NCBI RefSeq assembly: GCF_900105055.1
Contig: NZ_FNTA01000004.1
Coordinates: 124,001 to 188,000 of the forward strand
Direction: 5' to 3'
DNA from: Amycolatopsis lurida
Lineage (GTDB): Bacteria; Actinomycetota; Actinomycetes; Mycobacteriales; Pseudonocardiaceae
Length of the DNA stretch: 64,000 bases
Shown: positions 15,703 to 24,983 of the stretch, piece by piece
How the letters are laid out: each line of letters starts with the position of its first letter
Numbering within the stretch: position 1 is the first letter of the stretch
Position numbers and translations under genes: made by a program
Notes under the pieces: model-generated
Database searches by the model: none
Told to the model about the DNA's origin: nothing
The model's input: the letters and a program-made list of their open reading frames with translations, nothing else

Positions 15703-17382
15703 CTACTCGCAAACGGCGCCGTGCGCGGCGCTGCGGACCACCTTGGCGTACTTGCCGAGCACTCCTCGCGTGTACGCCGGCGGTTTGGGGGTCCAGCCCT
15801 CTTTGCGCGCCTCGATGTTGTCGATCTCGACTTCGAGGGTCCGGTTCGCGACGTCGAGGGTGATCGGGTCGCCGTCCCGCACGAACGCGATCGGCCCGGC
15901 GTCGACGGCTTCCGGGGCGATATGCCCGACGCACAGCCCGGTCGTGCCGCCGCTGAACCGGCCGTCGGTGATGAGCAGGACGTCCTTCCCGAGCCCGGCA
16001 CCCTTGATCGCCCCGGTGATGGCGAGCATCTCCCGCATCCCCGGCCCGCCCTTGGGCCCTTCGTACCGGATGACGACGACATCCCCGGCGACGATCCGGC
16101 CTTCCGCGAGCGCGTCGAGGGCGGCTCGCTCGCCGTCGAACACTCGCGCGGTGCCGGTGAACGTCGATTCGTCGAAGCCCGCCGACTTGACGACCGCGCC
16201 TTCGGGTGCCAGCGATCCCTTGAGAATGGTCAGCCCGCCGGTCTTGTGGATCGGGCGGTCGAGCGGGCGGATGATCTCGCCGTCGACCCCGGCGGGGGCG
16301 ATGCCTTCGAGGTTCTCGGCCATGGTCTTGCCGGTCACGGTGAGCACGTCGCCGTGCATGAGCCCGGCGTCGAGCAGCGCCTTCATCACCACGGGGATGC
16401 CGCCGACCTTGTCGACGTCGTTCATCACGTACTTCCCGAACGGCTTGAGGTCGCCGAGATGCGGGACCTTGTCCCCGATCCGGTTGAAGTCGTCGATGCG
16501 CAGGTCGACCTCCGCCTCGCGCGCGATCGCGAGCAGGTGGAGGACGGCGTTGGTCGAACCGCCCAGCGCCATCACGACGGCGATCGCGTTCTCGAACGCT
16601 TCCATGGTCATGATCTGGCGCGCGGTGATGCCCTGGCGCAGCATCCCGACGACGGCCTCCCCCGACCGGTGGGCGAACCCGTCACGACGCCGGTCGACGG
16701 CGGGCGGAGCGGCCGACCCGGGCAGCGACATACCGAGTGCCTCGGCGACCGACGCCATCGTGTTGGCGGTGTACATCCCGCCGCAGGCACCTTCGCCGGG
16801 GCAGATCGCGCGTTCGATCCTGTCCACTTCGGCGCGGCTGATCTTCCCCGCCAGGCAAGCGCCGACAGCCTCGAACGCGTCGATGATCGTGACGTCCCGG
16901 CCGTCCACCTGACCGGGCATGATCGAGCCCGCGTAGAGGAAGACGGAAGCGAGATCGAGCCGCGCCGCCGCCATCAGCATGCCCGGCAGGGATTTGTCGC
17001 AGCCCGCCAGCAGCACGGAGCCGTCCAGCCGTTCGGCCATCATCACCGTCTCGACCGAATCGGCGATCACCTCGCGGGACACCAGCGAGAAGTGCATGCC
17101 CTCGTGGCCCATGGAGATGCCGTCGGACACCGAGATCGTGCCGAACTCCAGCGGGTAGCCGCCACCCGCGTGCACGCCGTTCTTGACCGCCTTGGCCAGC
17201 CGGTCGAGCGACAGGTTGCACGGCGTGATCTCGTTCCACGAGGACGCCACCCCGATCTGCGGTTTGGCGAAGTCGTCGTCGCCCATCCCGACCGCGCGGA
17301 GCATGCCGCGGGCCGCCGCACGCTCCAGGCCGTCGGTCACGTCGCGTGAACGAGGTTTCAAATCCGGCTGGTCTTGCGGCAT
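15703..17382 (-). CDS. ilvD: Dihydroxy-acid dehydratase
   Basis: 559 residues, the expected length. It dehydrates 2,3-dihydroxy-isovalerate and 2,3-dihydroxy-3-methylvalerate to the keto acids that precede valine, leucine and isoleucine, and this also feeds pantothenate. Signature cysteines: Cys in [12 protein letters not shown] and Cys in [14 protein letters not shown], ligands of the Fe-S cluster; a third candidate near the N-terminus is in [21 protein letters not shown] and [14 protein letters not shown] are family hallmarks. GAAAGGT precedes the ATG at 17382. It stands alone, not beside ilvBNC, as is usual in actinomycetes. Confidence 0.98.
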   Translation of the reverse strand: MPQDQPDLKPRSRDVTDGLERAAARGMLRAVGMGDDDFAKPQIGVASSWNEITPCNLSLDRLAKAVKNGVHAGGGYPLEFGTISVSDGISMGHEGMHFSLVSREVIADSVETVMMAERLDGSVLLAGCDKSLPGMLMAAARLDLASVFLYAGSIMPGQVDGRDVTIIDAFEAVGACLAGKISRAEVDRIERAICPGEGACGGMYTANTMASVAEALGMSLPGSAAPPAVDRRRDGFAHRSGEAVVGMLRQGITARQIMTMEAFENAIAVVMALGGSTNAVLHLLAIAREAEVDLRIDDFNRIGDKVPHLGDLKPFGKYVMNDVDKVGGIPVVMKALLDAGLMHGDVLTVTGKTMAENLEGIAPAGVDGEIIRPLDRPIHKTGGLTILKGSLAPEGAVVKSAGFDESTFTGTARVFDGERAALDALAEGRIVAGDVVVIRYEGPKGGPGMREMLAITGAIKGAGLGKDVLLITDGRFSGGTTGLCVGHIAPEAVDAGPIAFVRDGDPITLDVANRTLEVEIDNIEARKEGWTPKPPAYTRGVLGKYAKVVRSAAHGAVCE

Positions 17383-17445
17383 CGGAACACCTTTCTTCGT
17401 GGCGGGACACCGGGCACGCTGCCAACCCGGCGCGCCCGGCGCAAC

Positions 17446-18726
17446 TCACCGCTCCGCGTTCGGTCCACGGTGCAGCGCCACCCGCGTGATCGCGTGATGG
17501 TCCACACCGAGTACTTCGGCGGTCCAGCCGGACACCGTCACCCGGTCTCCCGGCTTTTCCGGGATCCGGCCGAGGAGCACGAGGATCAGTCCCGCGATCG
17601 TCGCGTACTCCCCCGGTGGGGCGTCGCGCAGTTCGACCCCGACGTCGACGAGGTCGTGCACCGGGAAGGTGCCGGGCAGGACCAGCGCGCCGTCCGTACC
17701 GTCGCGGACGGCCAGCACGTCGCGGTCGGTCTCGTCGTAGATCTCGCCGACGATCTCCTCCAGCAGGTCCTCCAATGTGACCATGCCCGCGACGGCGCCG
17801 TGTTCGTCGACGACGAGCGCCATCTGCTCCCGCTCGGCCTTGAAACTCCGCAGCGCGTCCGACACCCGCAGCGAATCGGGGAACACGACCGCCGGCCGGA
17901 CGGCCTCGGCCAGGTCTTCGTGGTCGCCGAGCAGGTCACGCAGCTGCACCACACCGACGACGTCGTCCAGATGGCCGCCGCGGGCGACCGGCGCCCGGGA
18001 ATGGCCGGACTCGGCCAGCCGCCGCCGCGCCGACTCGATGTCCTGCTCGGCCGCGAGCGTCAGCACCGCCCGGCGAGGGACGAGCACCTCCCGCAGCCGT
18101 CGCTCGTGGATCTCCAAGGCGCCGTTGATGATCATGCGCTGCTCGGCGTTCAGTCCGCGTTGCGCCGAGACCAGTTCCCGCAGTTCCTCGGGCGACATCT
18201 GATCCGGATCGGCTTCCGCCCGGCCGCCCAGCACCCGTACGACGAAGTTCGTCGACACGCTCAGCGCCCACACCACGGGCCTCGAGATCGCCGACAACAG
18301 ATTCAGCGGACGCGCCACCAGCAACGCCCACCGCACCGCGTTCTGCATGGCGAGCCGTTTCGGCGCGAGTTCCCCGAGCACCAGGGTCAGGAAGGTGAGG
18401 ACCACCGTCACCAGCGCGACGGCCACCGCCCCGGCCGCGTCGCCGAGGAAATCCAGCAACGGCACCAGGGGTTGCGCGAGCGACACCGCCGCCGTCGCCG
18501 AAGCGAGGAAACCGGCGAGCGTGATCCCGATCTGGATCGTCGCGAGGAACCGATTGGGGTCGCGCGCCAGCCGTACCAGCGTGCGGGCGGCCGCGCGACC
18601 GTCGCGCTCCAACGCCCGCAACTGCCCCTCACGCAACGAGATCAGCGCCATCTCACTGCCCGCGAACACCGCGTTGAGCACCACCAGCACCGCGACCAGC
18701 GCGATGTCGAACCCGTAGCCGCCCAC
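17446..18726 (-). CDS. CorC/HlyC family membrane protein (CNNM/DUF21, two CBS domains, CorC_HlyC)
   Basis: About 426 residues; GTG 18726 has GGGGA at 6-nt spacing, while GTG 18732 is too close to it. N-terminal DUF21/CNNM transmembrane domain (about 1-180, with LNAVFAGSEMALISLREGQL). A CBS pair (about 200-325, with RAVLTLAAEQDIESARRRL and MALVVDEHGAVAGMVTLEDL) is followed by a CorC_HlyC domain (about 340-420). The family is linked to Mg/Co efflux; the haemolysin name is historical. It is divergent from the P450 gene across 131 bp. Confidence 0.94.
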   Translation of the reverse strand: MGGYGFDIALVAVLVVLNAVFAGSEMALISLREGQLRALERDGRAAARTLVRLARDPNRFLATIQIGITLAGFLASATAAVSLAQPLVPLLDFLGDAAGAVAVALVTVVLTFLTLVLGELAPKRLAMQNAVRWALLVARPLNLLSAISRPVVWALSVSTNFVVRVLGGRAEADPDQMSPEELRELVSAQRGLNAEQRMIINGALEIHERRLREVLVPRRAVLTLAAEQDIESARRRLAESGHSRAPVARGGHLDDVVGVVQLRDLLGDHEDLAEAVRPAVVFPDSLRVSDALRSFKAEREQMALVVDEHGAVAGMVTLEDLLEEIVGEIYDETDRDVLAVRDGTDGALVLPGTFPVHDLVDVGVELRDAPPGEYATIAGLILVLLGRIPEKPGDRVTVSGWTAEVLGVDHHAITRVALHRGPNAER

Positions 18727-18857
18727 AAGCACTCCCCGGCCCGCCCGAAGTGCAGAACATTACCGAGCGGGCAGCGCGTCCGCAGAAATCGGAGTCGCTG
18801 GCTACTGACACGTCGTTCCGATACCTTCGAAGGGGAACCCGCACGGACGGAGTCCTG

Positions 18858-20192
18858 ATGTTCGCACTCAAGACCGCTCCCGCACGGACCTTCCGGCACA
18901 AGGCGGAGGCGATCGCCAAACCGGTCACCCGCTGGAGCATCGGCCACGCCCTCCCCCGCGTCGCCCTCCGGGCCGCGGCACGCCGGGGCGACCTCCAGGG
19001 AAGGCTGTCCGTCGAGGCGAGCGGCGGGGCGGATCTGAGCGGGCTGTTCGACGAGATCCGCGCGCACGGCGCCATCGCCACCACCCGGGTCGGGCATGTC
19101 AGCACCCGGCATTCGGCGTGCAAGGAGGTGCTGACCAGCGACGCGTTCAAGACCGTGCGGTTCGTCCCGGACAACCCGCTGCTCAACAAGCTGGTCGTGT
19201 GGTCCGCGTCCGGCCTCATCCATCCGATCGAACCACCGTCGCTGCTCGCCAGCGAACCGCCCGACCACACGCGCTATCGGAAGCTGGTCACCCGCGTCTT
19301 CACCGCCCGCGCGGTCGAGCAGCTGCGCGAGCGCACGCAGGCGATCACCGACGAACTGCTCGACGGCCTCGACCCGTCGAACCCCGTCGACCTCATCGAG
19401 CACTACTGCGGTCTCTTGCCGGTCACCGTGATCAGCCAGATCCTCGGCGTCCCGCAGGAGGAACGGGACAAGGTGCTCGCGCTGGGCGGCGCGGCGGCCC
19501 CGAGCCTCGACCTCGGCCTGCCGTGGCGGACCTTCCGCACGGTGGAGGCGACGCTGGCCGAATTCGACTCGTGGCTCACGCTGCATCTGGAGAAACTGCG
19601 GGAGAATCCCGGCGACAACCTGCTCAGCAAGCTGATCGCCGCCCGCGAAGACGGGGTCGGCCTGACCGAGCGGGAACTCAAGGCCACTGCCGGGCTGGTA
19701 CTGGCGGCCGGCTTCGAAACGACCGTCAATCTCCTCGGCAACGGCATCGCCCTGCTCACCCGGCACCCGGGCGAACTCGCGAAGCTGCGGGCGAATCCGG
19801 ACCTGTGGAGCAACGCCGTCGACGAGATCCTCCGCTACGACCCGCCGGTCCTGCTCACTGGCAGGCTGTCCGCGCGGGACACCGAGATCGGCGGTGCCCG
19901 CATCGCGCGCGGCGCGATCGTCACCACCGTGCTCGCGGGCGCCAACCGGGACCCGGAGATCTTCGACGACCCCGCCACCTTCGACGTCGAGCGGGCGAAC
20001 GCGCGGGATCACGTGTCGTTCGGCGCGGGGCGGCACTACTGTCTCGGCGCCTCGCTGGCGCGGATGGAAGGCGAGATCGGGCTGCGGTCTATCTTCGAGC
20101 GCTTCCCGGATCTCCGGCTGCTCGACGGCGCACGACGCCGCGAGACCCGGATCCTGCGCGGGTTCGAAACGCTCCCCGCCGCGCTCATCTGA
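18858..20192 (+). CDS. Cytochrome P450
   Basis: 444 residues from ATG 18858. Diagnostic motifs: I-helix AAGFETTVNLLG, K-helix EILRYDPP (ExxR), and the haem loop FGAGRHYCLGASLAR with the Cys thiolate ligand. LASEPPDHTRYRKLV is the usual bacterial C-helix segment (W/H-x-R). It should be a soluble class I monooxygenase needing ferredoxin and a reductase, none of which is nearby. The N-terminal ~40 residues are longer and more basic than in most bacterial P450s. No biosynthetic genes flank it, so the substrate cannot be inferred. Confidence 0.95.
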   Translation: MFALKTAPARTFRHKAEAIAKPVTRWSIGHALPRVALRAAARRGDLQGRLSVEASGGADLSGLFDEIRAHGAIATTRVGHVSTRHSACKEVLTSDAFKTVRFVPDNPLLNKLVVWSASGLIHPIEPPSLLASEPPDHTRYRKLVTRVFTARAVEQLRERTQAITDELLDGLDPSNPVDLIEHYCGLLPVTVISQILGVPQEERDKVLALGGAAAPSLDLGLPWRTFRTVEATLAEFDSWLTLHLEKLRENPGDNLLSKLIAAREDGVGLTERELKATAGLVLAAGFETTVNLLGNGIALLTRHPGELAKLRANPDLWSNAVDEILRYDPPVLLTGRLSARDTEIGGARIARGAIVTTVLAGANRDPEIFDDPATFDVERANARDHVSFGAGRHYCLGASLARMEGEIGLRSIFERFPDLRLLDGARRRETRILRGFETLPAALI

Positions 20193-20252
20193 CCCACCTT
20201 CGCGGGGCGCCGAACCCGGCACAGCCGGATTCGGCGCCCCGCGTCGGTCACC

Positions 20253-20642
20253 TCACGCGTTGGAGTTGTAGTACGCGTTGCAGGTGTCGTTCCTGGAACC
20301 GATCACTTCGGCCTTGGCCCACTGCCCGCGACTCGCGATCTTCTTGTCTTGCCTGGAGCCCAGAATGGCGGTCGCGCTGTGGCGCCTGGTGGGGTGCAGG
20401 TAGTGCGAGTAGCACTTCTTCTGGCCGCTGCCCGCCGATTCGGTCCCGTAGCACCACGTGCCGCCGCTGATGTTCTGGCAAGCGAGCGGCACCGAGCCGC
20501 TCAGCACCACGCCCTTGGTGCCCGGGGACGCCAGCACCACGGAAACGCCCTCCGCCGGGCCGGCGGAGGCCATCGGCGTCGCCGCGAACAGACCCGCCAC
20601 CATCAAACTCGATCCCAGTACCGCTCCCATCAGAATTTTCAT
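20253..20642 (-). CDS. Lactococcin 972 family bacteriocin-like secreted protein
   Basis: 129 residues. The signal peptide (about 1-27) ends TPMASA-GP. The mature C-terminal part follows the lactococcin 972 pattern: GGTWCYGT, then YSHYLHPTRRHSATAI, then GQWAKAEV and a terminal NAYYNSNA. Lactococcin 972 itself has the same order (GTW, SNYHH, HSATV, GVWAKA, FYYN); it acts on lipid II at the septum. Four cysteines suggest disulfides not found in the lactococcal protein. AAGGAT precedes the ATG. The usual adjacent immunity genes (a membrane protein and an ABC ATPase) are absent. The flanking DNA, about 20640-20780, is less GC-rich than the window average. Confidence 0.8.
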   Translation of the reverse strand: MKILMGAVLGSSLMVAGLFAATPMASAGPAEGVSVVLASPGTKGVVLSGSVPLACQNISGGTWCYGTESAGSGQKKCYSHYLHPTRRHSATAILGSRQDKKIASRGQWAKAEVIGSRNDTCNAYYNSNA

Positions 20643-20931
20643 GATGATCCTTCACAATAGACATTGATTATCTTAGGCGAGATAGCCGGTAAGGCGATTC
20701 ACCCCCACTAACGAATTCGACGCCAATACTATGACGGCCCAACAGCAGGGGACAGTGTCTTCATCGTGCCGAAAACATGCTGATGAGCGACCGATTCCTG
20801 AAGTATCAGGCGCCGCCGGGCCGAACCGCGGCTCCCCCGCGACATGATCGATCACCGGCAGTTTTCGGGCGACCGCGGTGGCAACGATCATGTTTTTCGC
20901 AGTAGCGTCGTAGGCGGGGGAGGAAGAGGGA

Positions 20932-21924
20932 ATGCTGCGGATCCATTTCACACTCGCGGACTTGGCCGGTATCCGGATAGCGCGACGCCCGGATCCGTTG
21001 TGGGAGGTCCTGATGAGTGTGTATTCATTGCGCAAAACCCGGACCGAGATCGTGCTGGGCGGCTGGAGAAGCCAGACCAGGCAGCGGCTGACGCCGTCCA
21101 CGCGGCCGTTGCTGGATCTGGTTCCCGCGTCGGGCTCCTCGCCCGACTTCCTGACCCCGCCCGGCGGGGGCACCCTGCCCGAGCGCATCGACGCGCTGCT
21201 GAGCACGCCACGTTCCCGGTTGACGGCCGACTTCGCACACCTGGCGCGGGAACGGCCGCTCCCTTCCTGGACCGTCGATCTCGCGGAAGGGCGACCACCC
21301 GCGTTGCGCATGGTCGCCCACGCCCTGTGGGAATACTTCCACGCCTGCCTCGAGCCGCACTGGGACGCGATCGCCACCGCCGTGCGACACGATCACACCC
21401 GCCGCGCCCAGCTCATGGCCGACCAAGGCATCGACGCCGTCCTGAGCACCCTGAGCCCCGCGGCGACGTGGCGCTTTCCCGTGCTGAGCATCGACTATCT
21501 CTTCGACCAAGACGTCCGCCTCGACGGAAGAGGCCTGCTGCTGCAGCCGGTGGTCTTCGGCCGCGGCCCCAACCCCACCACCCTCATCGACCCGGCGCTT
21601 CCGCCCGTCCTGGCCTATTCGGTGCCGCTCGCCCCTGGCGTCATCACCCCGGCGGAACCGGCCCGCCGACGCGCCGCCGATCCGATCGTCGCCCTGCTCG
21701 GGACCACCCGCACCCGTATCCTGCGCGCTCTCGACACCACCGAGGCCACCACCACCGAACTGGCCCGCCGGGCAGCCACGCCGCTGCCCACCGCCAGCCG
21801 CCATGCCACCGCGCTCCGCGACGCCAACCTGATCACCAGTCACCGCCACAAGAACATGATGATCCACGCGATCACCCCACTCGGCACCGCGTTACTCCGC
21901 GGACGACAGCCGCGCCTGAACTGA
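20932..21924 (+). CDS. ArsR-type winged-helix regulator with long N-terminal domain
   Basis: 330 residues. GGAGGAAGAGGG precedes ATG 20932. The N-terminal ~230 residues carry no DNA-binding signature (MLRIHFTLADLAGIRIARR start). The C-terminal winged helix is at about 245-320: LLGTTRTRILRALDTTEATT, then TELARRAATPLPTASRHATAL. This matches the large actinobacterial ArsR-like regulators that are numerous in Streptomyces and Amycolatopsis and mostly of unknown target. It is divergent from the bacteriocin-like gene, with about 290 bp between them, and could control it. I see no clear palindrome in that intergenic stretch. Confidence 0.85.
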   Translation: MLRIHFTLADLAGIRIARRPDPLWEVLMSVYSLRKTRTEIVLGGWRSQTRQRLTPSTRPLLDLVPASGSSPDFLTPPGGGTLPERIDALLSTPRSRLTADFAHLARERPLPSWTVDLAEGRPPALRMVAHALWEYFHACLEPHWDAIATAVRHDHTRRAQLMADQGIDAVLSTLSPAATWRFPVLSIDYLFDQDVRLDGRGLLLQPVVFGRGPNPTTLIDPALPPVLAYSVPLAPGVITPAEPARRRAADPIVALLGTTRTRILRALDTTEATTTELARRAATPLPTASRHATALRDANLITSHRHKNMMIHAITPLGTALLRGRQPRLN

Positions 21925-21979
21925 CGAACTCCGGTCACCGAGTCGGACCTTTCACCTCACTCGCCGACAGGCTCACGGC

Positions 21980-22219
21980 ATGGTCGAACAGGTCGGCCGG
22001 CTCGGAGTACACAAAGGACCTCGCACAGTACCGGTGATGGTGCTGGAGTTCGATCTCGACATGGCGTCGTACGGCTTGGTGAAAACCTTGCGCGAACGAC
22101 ACGGCGACGAGAATTCGCCGTACCGGTTCGAGCGCGAGCTGTCCTTCGAGGCGCTCGCCCGGCACAACGGCGGGCAAGCGGGCATTTTTACCGGACCACC
22201 GGCGGAAACCGGTCAGTAA
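21980..22219 (+). CDS. Small hypothetical protein
   Basis: 79 residues from ATG 21980, or about 61 from ATG 22037 (MVLEFDLDMASYGLVKTL). Charged and probably soluble. No strong ribosome site precedes either start. Codon use is normal for the window. It ends 10 nt before the next gene. No family is recognised, and it may be spurious. Confidence 0.4.
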   Translation: MVEQVGRLGVHKGPRTVPVMVLEFDLDMASYGLVKTLRERHGDENSPYRFERELSFEALARHNGGQAGIFTGPPAETGQ

Positions 22220-22229
22220 CGTCACGCCC

Positions 22230-22712
22230 GTGACGACGGACCGCGAAGGCAAGGAAGCTCCGGAATTGCCCGCCTTCACCGTCATCGGGTGCGTGCTGGG
22301 CTTTTTCATGATCGTGCTGATCCTGATCGGCCCGGCACTGCTCTGGATCAGCACCTGCTTCGAACCCGGCGACGACGACCGCCTGGTGGTCATCGCCATG
22401 GGCGCCGTGTTCACGATCGGTGGCCTCGGCACCGTCGGCTCGCACCTCCGGCAGAACGCCAAGGCGCGCGAGGCCCACCGCGGACTCGACCGGAAAGGTG
22501 TCCGCGCGAACGCCGAAGTCGTTTCCCGCAAGCGGATCTGGGTCGGCGAGGTGAGCACGCCCGCGGACGACGTCGATCTCGTCGTCACCGGGCCGGGGGT
22601 GACTCCGTTCAGTGCGCGTGTCCTCACCGAGGACGTCGGCCGTTACGAAACGGGCACGGTGGTTCCCGTCGACGTGGACCCGAGGACCCTCCTGTTCCGT
22701 CTCGCCGACTGA
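22230..22712 (+). CDS. Membrane protein with DUF3592-like C-terminal domain
   Basis: 160 residues from GTG 22230. Two transmembrane helices (about 15-40 and 50-68) are followed by a beta-rich domain with GVRANAEVVSRKRIW and YETGTVVPVDVDPRTLLF, a pattern common to DUF3592-type envelope proteins. Function unknown. It stands just before the AraC gene, but I see no functional link. Confidence 0.72.
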   Translation: MTTDREGKEAPELPAFTVIGCVLGFFMIVLILIGPALLWISTCFEPGDDDRLVVIAMGAVFTIGGLGTVGSHLRQNAKAREAHRGLDRKGVRANAEVVSRKRIWVGEVSTPADDVDLVVTGPGVTPFSARVLTEDVGRYETGTVVPVDVDPRTLLFRLAD

Positions 22713-22738
22713 CCTCGCCGCGATCATTGCCCGGCAGC

Positions 22739-22757
22739 ATCGTATCGCTTATCGTAT
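22739..22757 (+). promoter_or_regulatory. Direct repeat in the AraC promoter region
   Basis: ATCGTAT occurs at 22739-22745 and 22751-22757, a 12-bp period, inside an AT-rich patch that also offers TATCGT and TATATG as possible -10 elements. The AraC start codon is 36 nt downstream. A regulator site is plausible; no protein can be assigned. Confidence 0.3.
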
Positions 22758-22792
22758 ATGAAATTCACCCCCGATGCTGCGAGGTGACCCCC

Positions 22793-23773
22793 GTGACCAC
22801 CGCCACCGCCGACCCGACCACCACCACGGTCGCGCGAGATTTCACCGATTTCCGCACGGTGGTGTCGCAATCCTTCGTGCCACTGCACGTGACGAGCGAG
22901 CACCGGGACCACTTCCGCGGCCGCATCCGCTCGTGCGGCGCGGACGACGTCCAGCTGACCGAGGTGACCGCGTCCGCCCACGTGGTCGAGCGGACGCCCG
23001 AGCTCATCGCCAGGGCGGACCGGCATTACTACAAGCTGAGCCTGATCCTGTCCGGGACCGGGTTGTTGGTGCAGGACAACCGCGAGGCGATGCTGCGCCC
23101 CGGAGACGTGGCGTTGTACGACACGCACCGGCCGTACACGCTGGCGTTCGAGGAGGACTTCCGCACGCTCGTGGTGATGTTCCCGCAGCGGCTCATCGAT
23201 CTCCCGCGCGATCTGGTCGGCCAGCTGACCGCGGTGCCCATGTCGGGCAAGCGTGGCATGGGCAACGTGGTGGTGCCCTTCCTCGCGCAGCTCGGCAGCA
23301 ACCTCGACCAGCTCGGCGGGCCGGCGGGCGTCCGGCTCGCGCATACGGCGGTCGATCTGCTCGCCACGCTGTTCGCCAGCGAACTGGACCTCGCCCGCGC
23401 GACCGCCGGGCCGCACCACGAGCTGATGCGCCGCGTGCTCGCCTACATCGACTCGAACCTCTCCTCCACCGACCTCGGCCCGGCGCAGATCGCCGCCGAG
23501 CACTACATCTCCACCCGGCATCTGCACGGCCTCTTCCACGAACAGGGCACGACCGTCTCGGGCTGGATCCGCACCCGGCGGCTCGAACACTGCCGCCGCG
23601 AATTGCTCGACCCCGTGCACCATTCGCGGCCCGTCGCGGCCATCGCGGCGAAGTGGGGTTTCGTCGACGCGCCGCATTTCAGCCGGGTGTTCAAGACGGA
23701 ATTCGGCTGCTCGCCGAGCGAACTGCGCCGCGGCTTGACCGTGAGCGACCGGTTGTTGCCGCCCAGCGCGTGA
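22793..23773 (+). CDS. AraC family transcriptional regulator (AraC-binding-like sensor domain)
   Basis: 326 residues. GTG 22793 is 5 nt after GAGGTGA. The N-terminal cupin-like sensor (about 15-190) includes LSLILSGTGLLVQDNREAML and LYDTHRPYTL. The C-terminal AraC HTH pair (about 220-318) reads IAAEHYISTRHLHGLFHEQG, then VAAIAAKWGFVDAPHFSRVF. The arrangement resembles FeaR, the AraC-type activator of aromatic amine oxidase genes in enterobacteria. It immediately precedes the MoaF-liv operon and is the best candidate activator for that operon and the amine oxidase locus. Confidence 0.92.
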   Translation: MTTATADPTTTTVARDFTDFRTVVSQSFVPLHVTSEHRDHFRGRIRSCGADDVQLTEVTASAHVVERTPELIARADRHYYKLSLILSGTGLLVQDNREAMLRPGDVALYDTHRPYTLAFEEDFRTLVVMFPQRLIDLPRDLVGQLTAVPMSGKRGMGNVVVPFLAQLGSNLDQLGGPAGVRLAHTAVDLLATLFASELDLARATAGPHHELMRRVLAYIDSNLSSTDLGPAQIAAEHYISTRHLHGLFHEQGTTVSGWIRTRRLEHCRRELLDPVHHSRPVAAIAAKWGFVDAPHFSRVFKTEFGCSPSELRRGLTVSDRLLPPSA

Positions 23774-23813
23774 CAGCTTCCCCTTCGCGGGCGGTCGCCT
23801 CGACGATGACCGC

Positions 23814-24581
23814 ATGCCCGAAGCACCCGAGGAACAGTGGCGCACCTATGACGAGTTCGCCGCCGGAATAGCCACCTACCGCCTGCCGAACGCGGACCTG
23901 TCGGGACGCGAGCTCACCGTCACCCTCGACGACGGAAAGACGCTCGCGCTGCGGTTCGAAGACGCTGAAACCGTCTCCTGCAACGGCATCAAGGACCCGT
24001 ACGACGCGGTCGCCGTCCGGGAAGACGTTTTCTTCGTCAATCTCCCCCACACCAGCGTCGAGGGTGAAGCGCTCACCGTCGTCTTCTCCACGACGACGCA
24101 TCGCGCGCTCGCCGTGCGCTCGGTGATCGGCGCCGAGGACGTCGAAGGTGTTCCCCGTGTCTCCCAGACGTTCTGGTCCGGCACGACCGACGCGGGTGCG
24201 CCGACCGGCGAGGTACCGGGCCCGTCGCGCGACTTGATCGGGAAGCGCAACATCTACCGCTACAGCCCCGAACACCTTTACGAGCACGTGTACGTGTCCT
24301 CGCAACGCTATGCCTGGCAATGCCTCGAAGGTGTGCAGCGCGGTCACGGGGACATGGACCTGTCGACGGTGTGGAAGTTCCAGGACGGGCTCTACCTGTT
24401 CTGTTTCCGCGAATTCCGCATCGCCGTGGCCAGTGTGTGGCTGCACGACCTCGGCTACGCGTTGAAGACCACCGGCGTCTTCCTCGGCCTGACCGGCGAC
24501 GGCCGGTCGGAACACTCCCGCGCGGGCGGGCACATCTACCCACTCGGCGCCGTCGCCTATCCCGACGCGCAACCGGTTTAA
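23814..24581 (+). CDS. MoaF family protein, copy 1 (monoamine regulon type)
   Basis: 255 residues with the two-part MoaF fold: an N-terminal lipocalin-like barrel (about 20-125) and a C-terminal domain (about 140-250) with YEHVYVSSQRYAWQCLEG and YLFCFREFRIAVASVWLHD. MoaF was named from the monoamine regulon of Klebsiella; despite the name it is not a molybdopterin enzyme. Its biochemical role is unproven. A paralogue lies at 33089-33880 beside the amine oxidase. It heads the SnoaL-liv operon; 40 bp separate it from araC. Confidence 0.88.
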   Translation: MPEAPEEQWRTYDEFAAGIATYRLPNADLSGRELTVTLDDGKTLALRFEDAETVSCNGIKDPYDAVAVREDVFFVNLPHTSVEGEALTVVFSTTTHRALAVRSVIGAEDVEGVPRVSQTFWSGTTDAGAPTGEVPGPSRDLIGKRNIYRYSPEHLYEHVYVSSQRYAWQCLEGVQRGHGDMDLSTVWKFQDGLYLFCFREFRIAVASVWLHDLGYALKTTGVFLGLTGDGRSEHSRAGGHIYPLGAVAYPDAQPV

Positions 24582-24590
24582 GGAGCCTCA

Positions 24591-24983
24591 GTGTCCAATG
24601 CAGACATCATCGCCGCGCACTACGCCGCGAGCGACGGGGGCGATCTGGCGGGCATGCTGGCCCCGCTCGGTCCCGAGACCACTTGGACGGAGGCGGCCGG
24701 TTTCCCTTACGCCGGAACCTACACCGGCCCCGAAGAAGTCCGGGACAACGTCTTCGGCGCCATCGCGAAGGACTGGGACGGCTACACCTTCACCCTCGGC
24801 GACCTTCTCGACGCAGGTGACACGGTGATCGGCCTCGGTACCTATCGCGGCAAGCACCGCGAGACCGGTCGCTCGTTCACCGCCCGCGTCGCGCACGTGT
24901 GGAAGTTCGACGGCGGCAAGGTCGCTTCGTTCGAACAGATCGTCGACTCGGTCCCCGTGGTCGACGCCATGGGGAACCGGTGA
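24591..24983 (+). CDS. SnoaL-like/NTF2-fold protein
   Basis: 130 residues. GTG 24591 follows AAGGAG. The NTF2/ketosteroid-isomerase fold shows as an N-terminal helix (NADIIAAHYAASDGGD), WTEAAGFPYAGTYTGPEEV and the terminal sheet VAHVWKFDGGKVASFEQIVD. Members catalyse isomerisation, hydration or cyclisation, or simply bind ligands. Its last codons overlap the transporter lipoprotein gene (GTGA), so it is part of the transport operon and probably acts on the imported compound or its aldehyde product. Confidence 0.88.
   Translation: MSNADIIAAHYAASDGGDLAGMLAPLGPETTWTEAAGFPYAGTYTGPEEVRDNVFGAIAKDWDGYTFTLGDLLDAGDTVIGLGTYRGKHRETGRSFTARVAHVWKFDGGKVASFEQIVDSVPVVDAMGNR

Noticed and set aside
15694..17349. 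Plus-strand open frame of 551 codons opposite ilvD
   Set aside because: It is the mirror of a highly conserved enzyme gene and has no recognisable motif.
18858..20642. Natural-product biosynthetic cluster around the P450
   Set aside because: Only one P450 and a lactococcin-like gene are present; there is no core synthase, tailoring partner, ferredoxin or exporter.
23814..24581. Molybdenum cofactor biosynthesis gene
   Set aside because: The MoaF name is misleading; no molybdopterin gene is nearby and the family was defined in the monoamine regulon.
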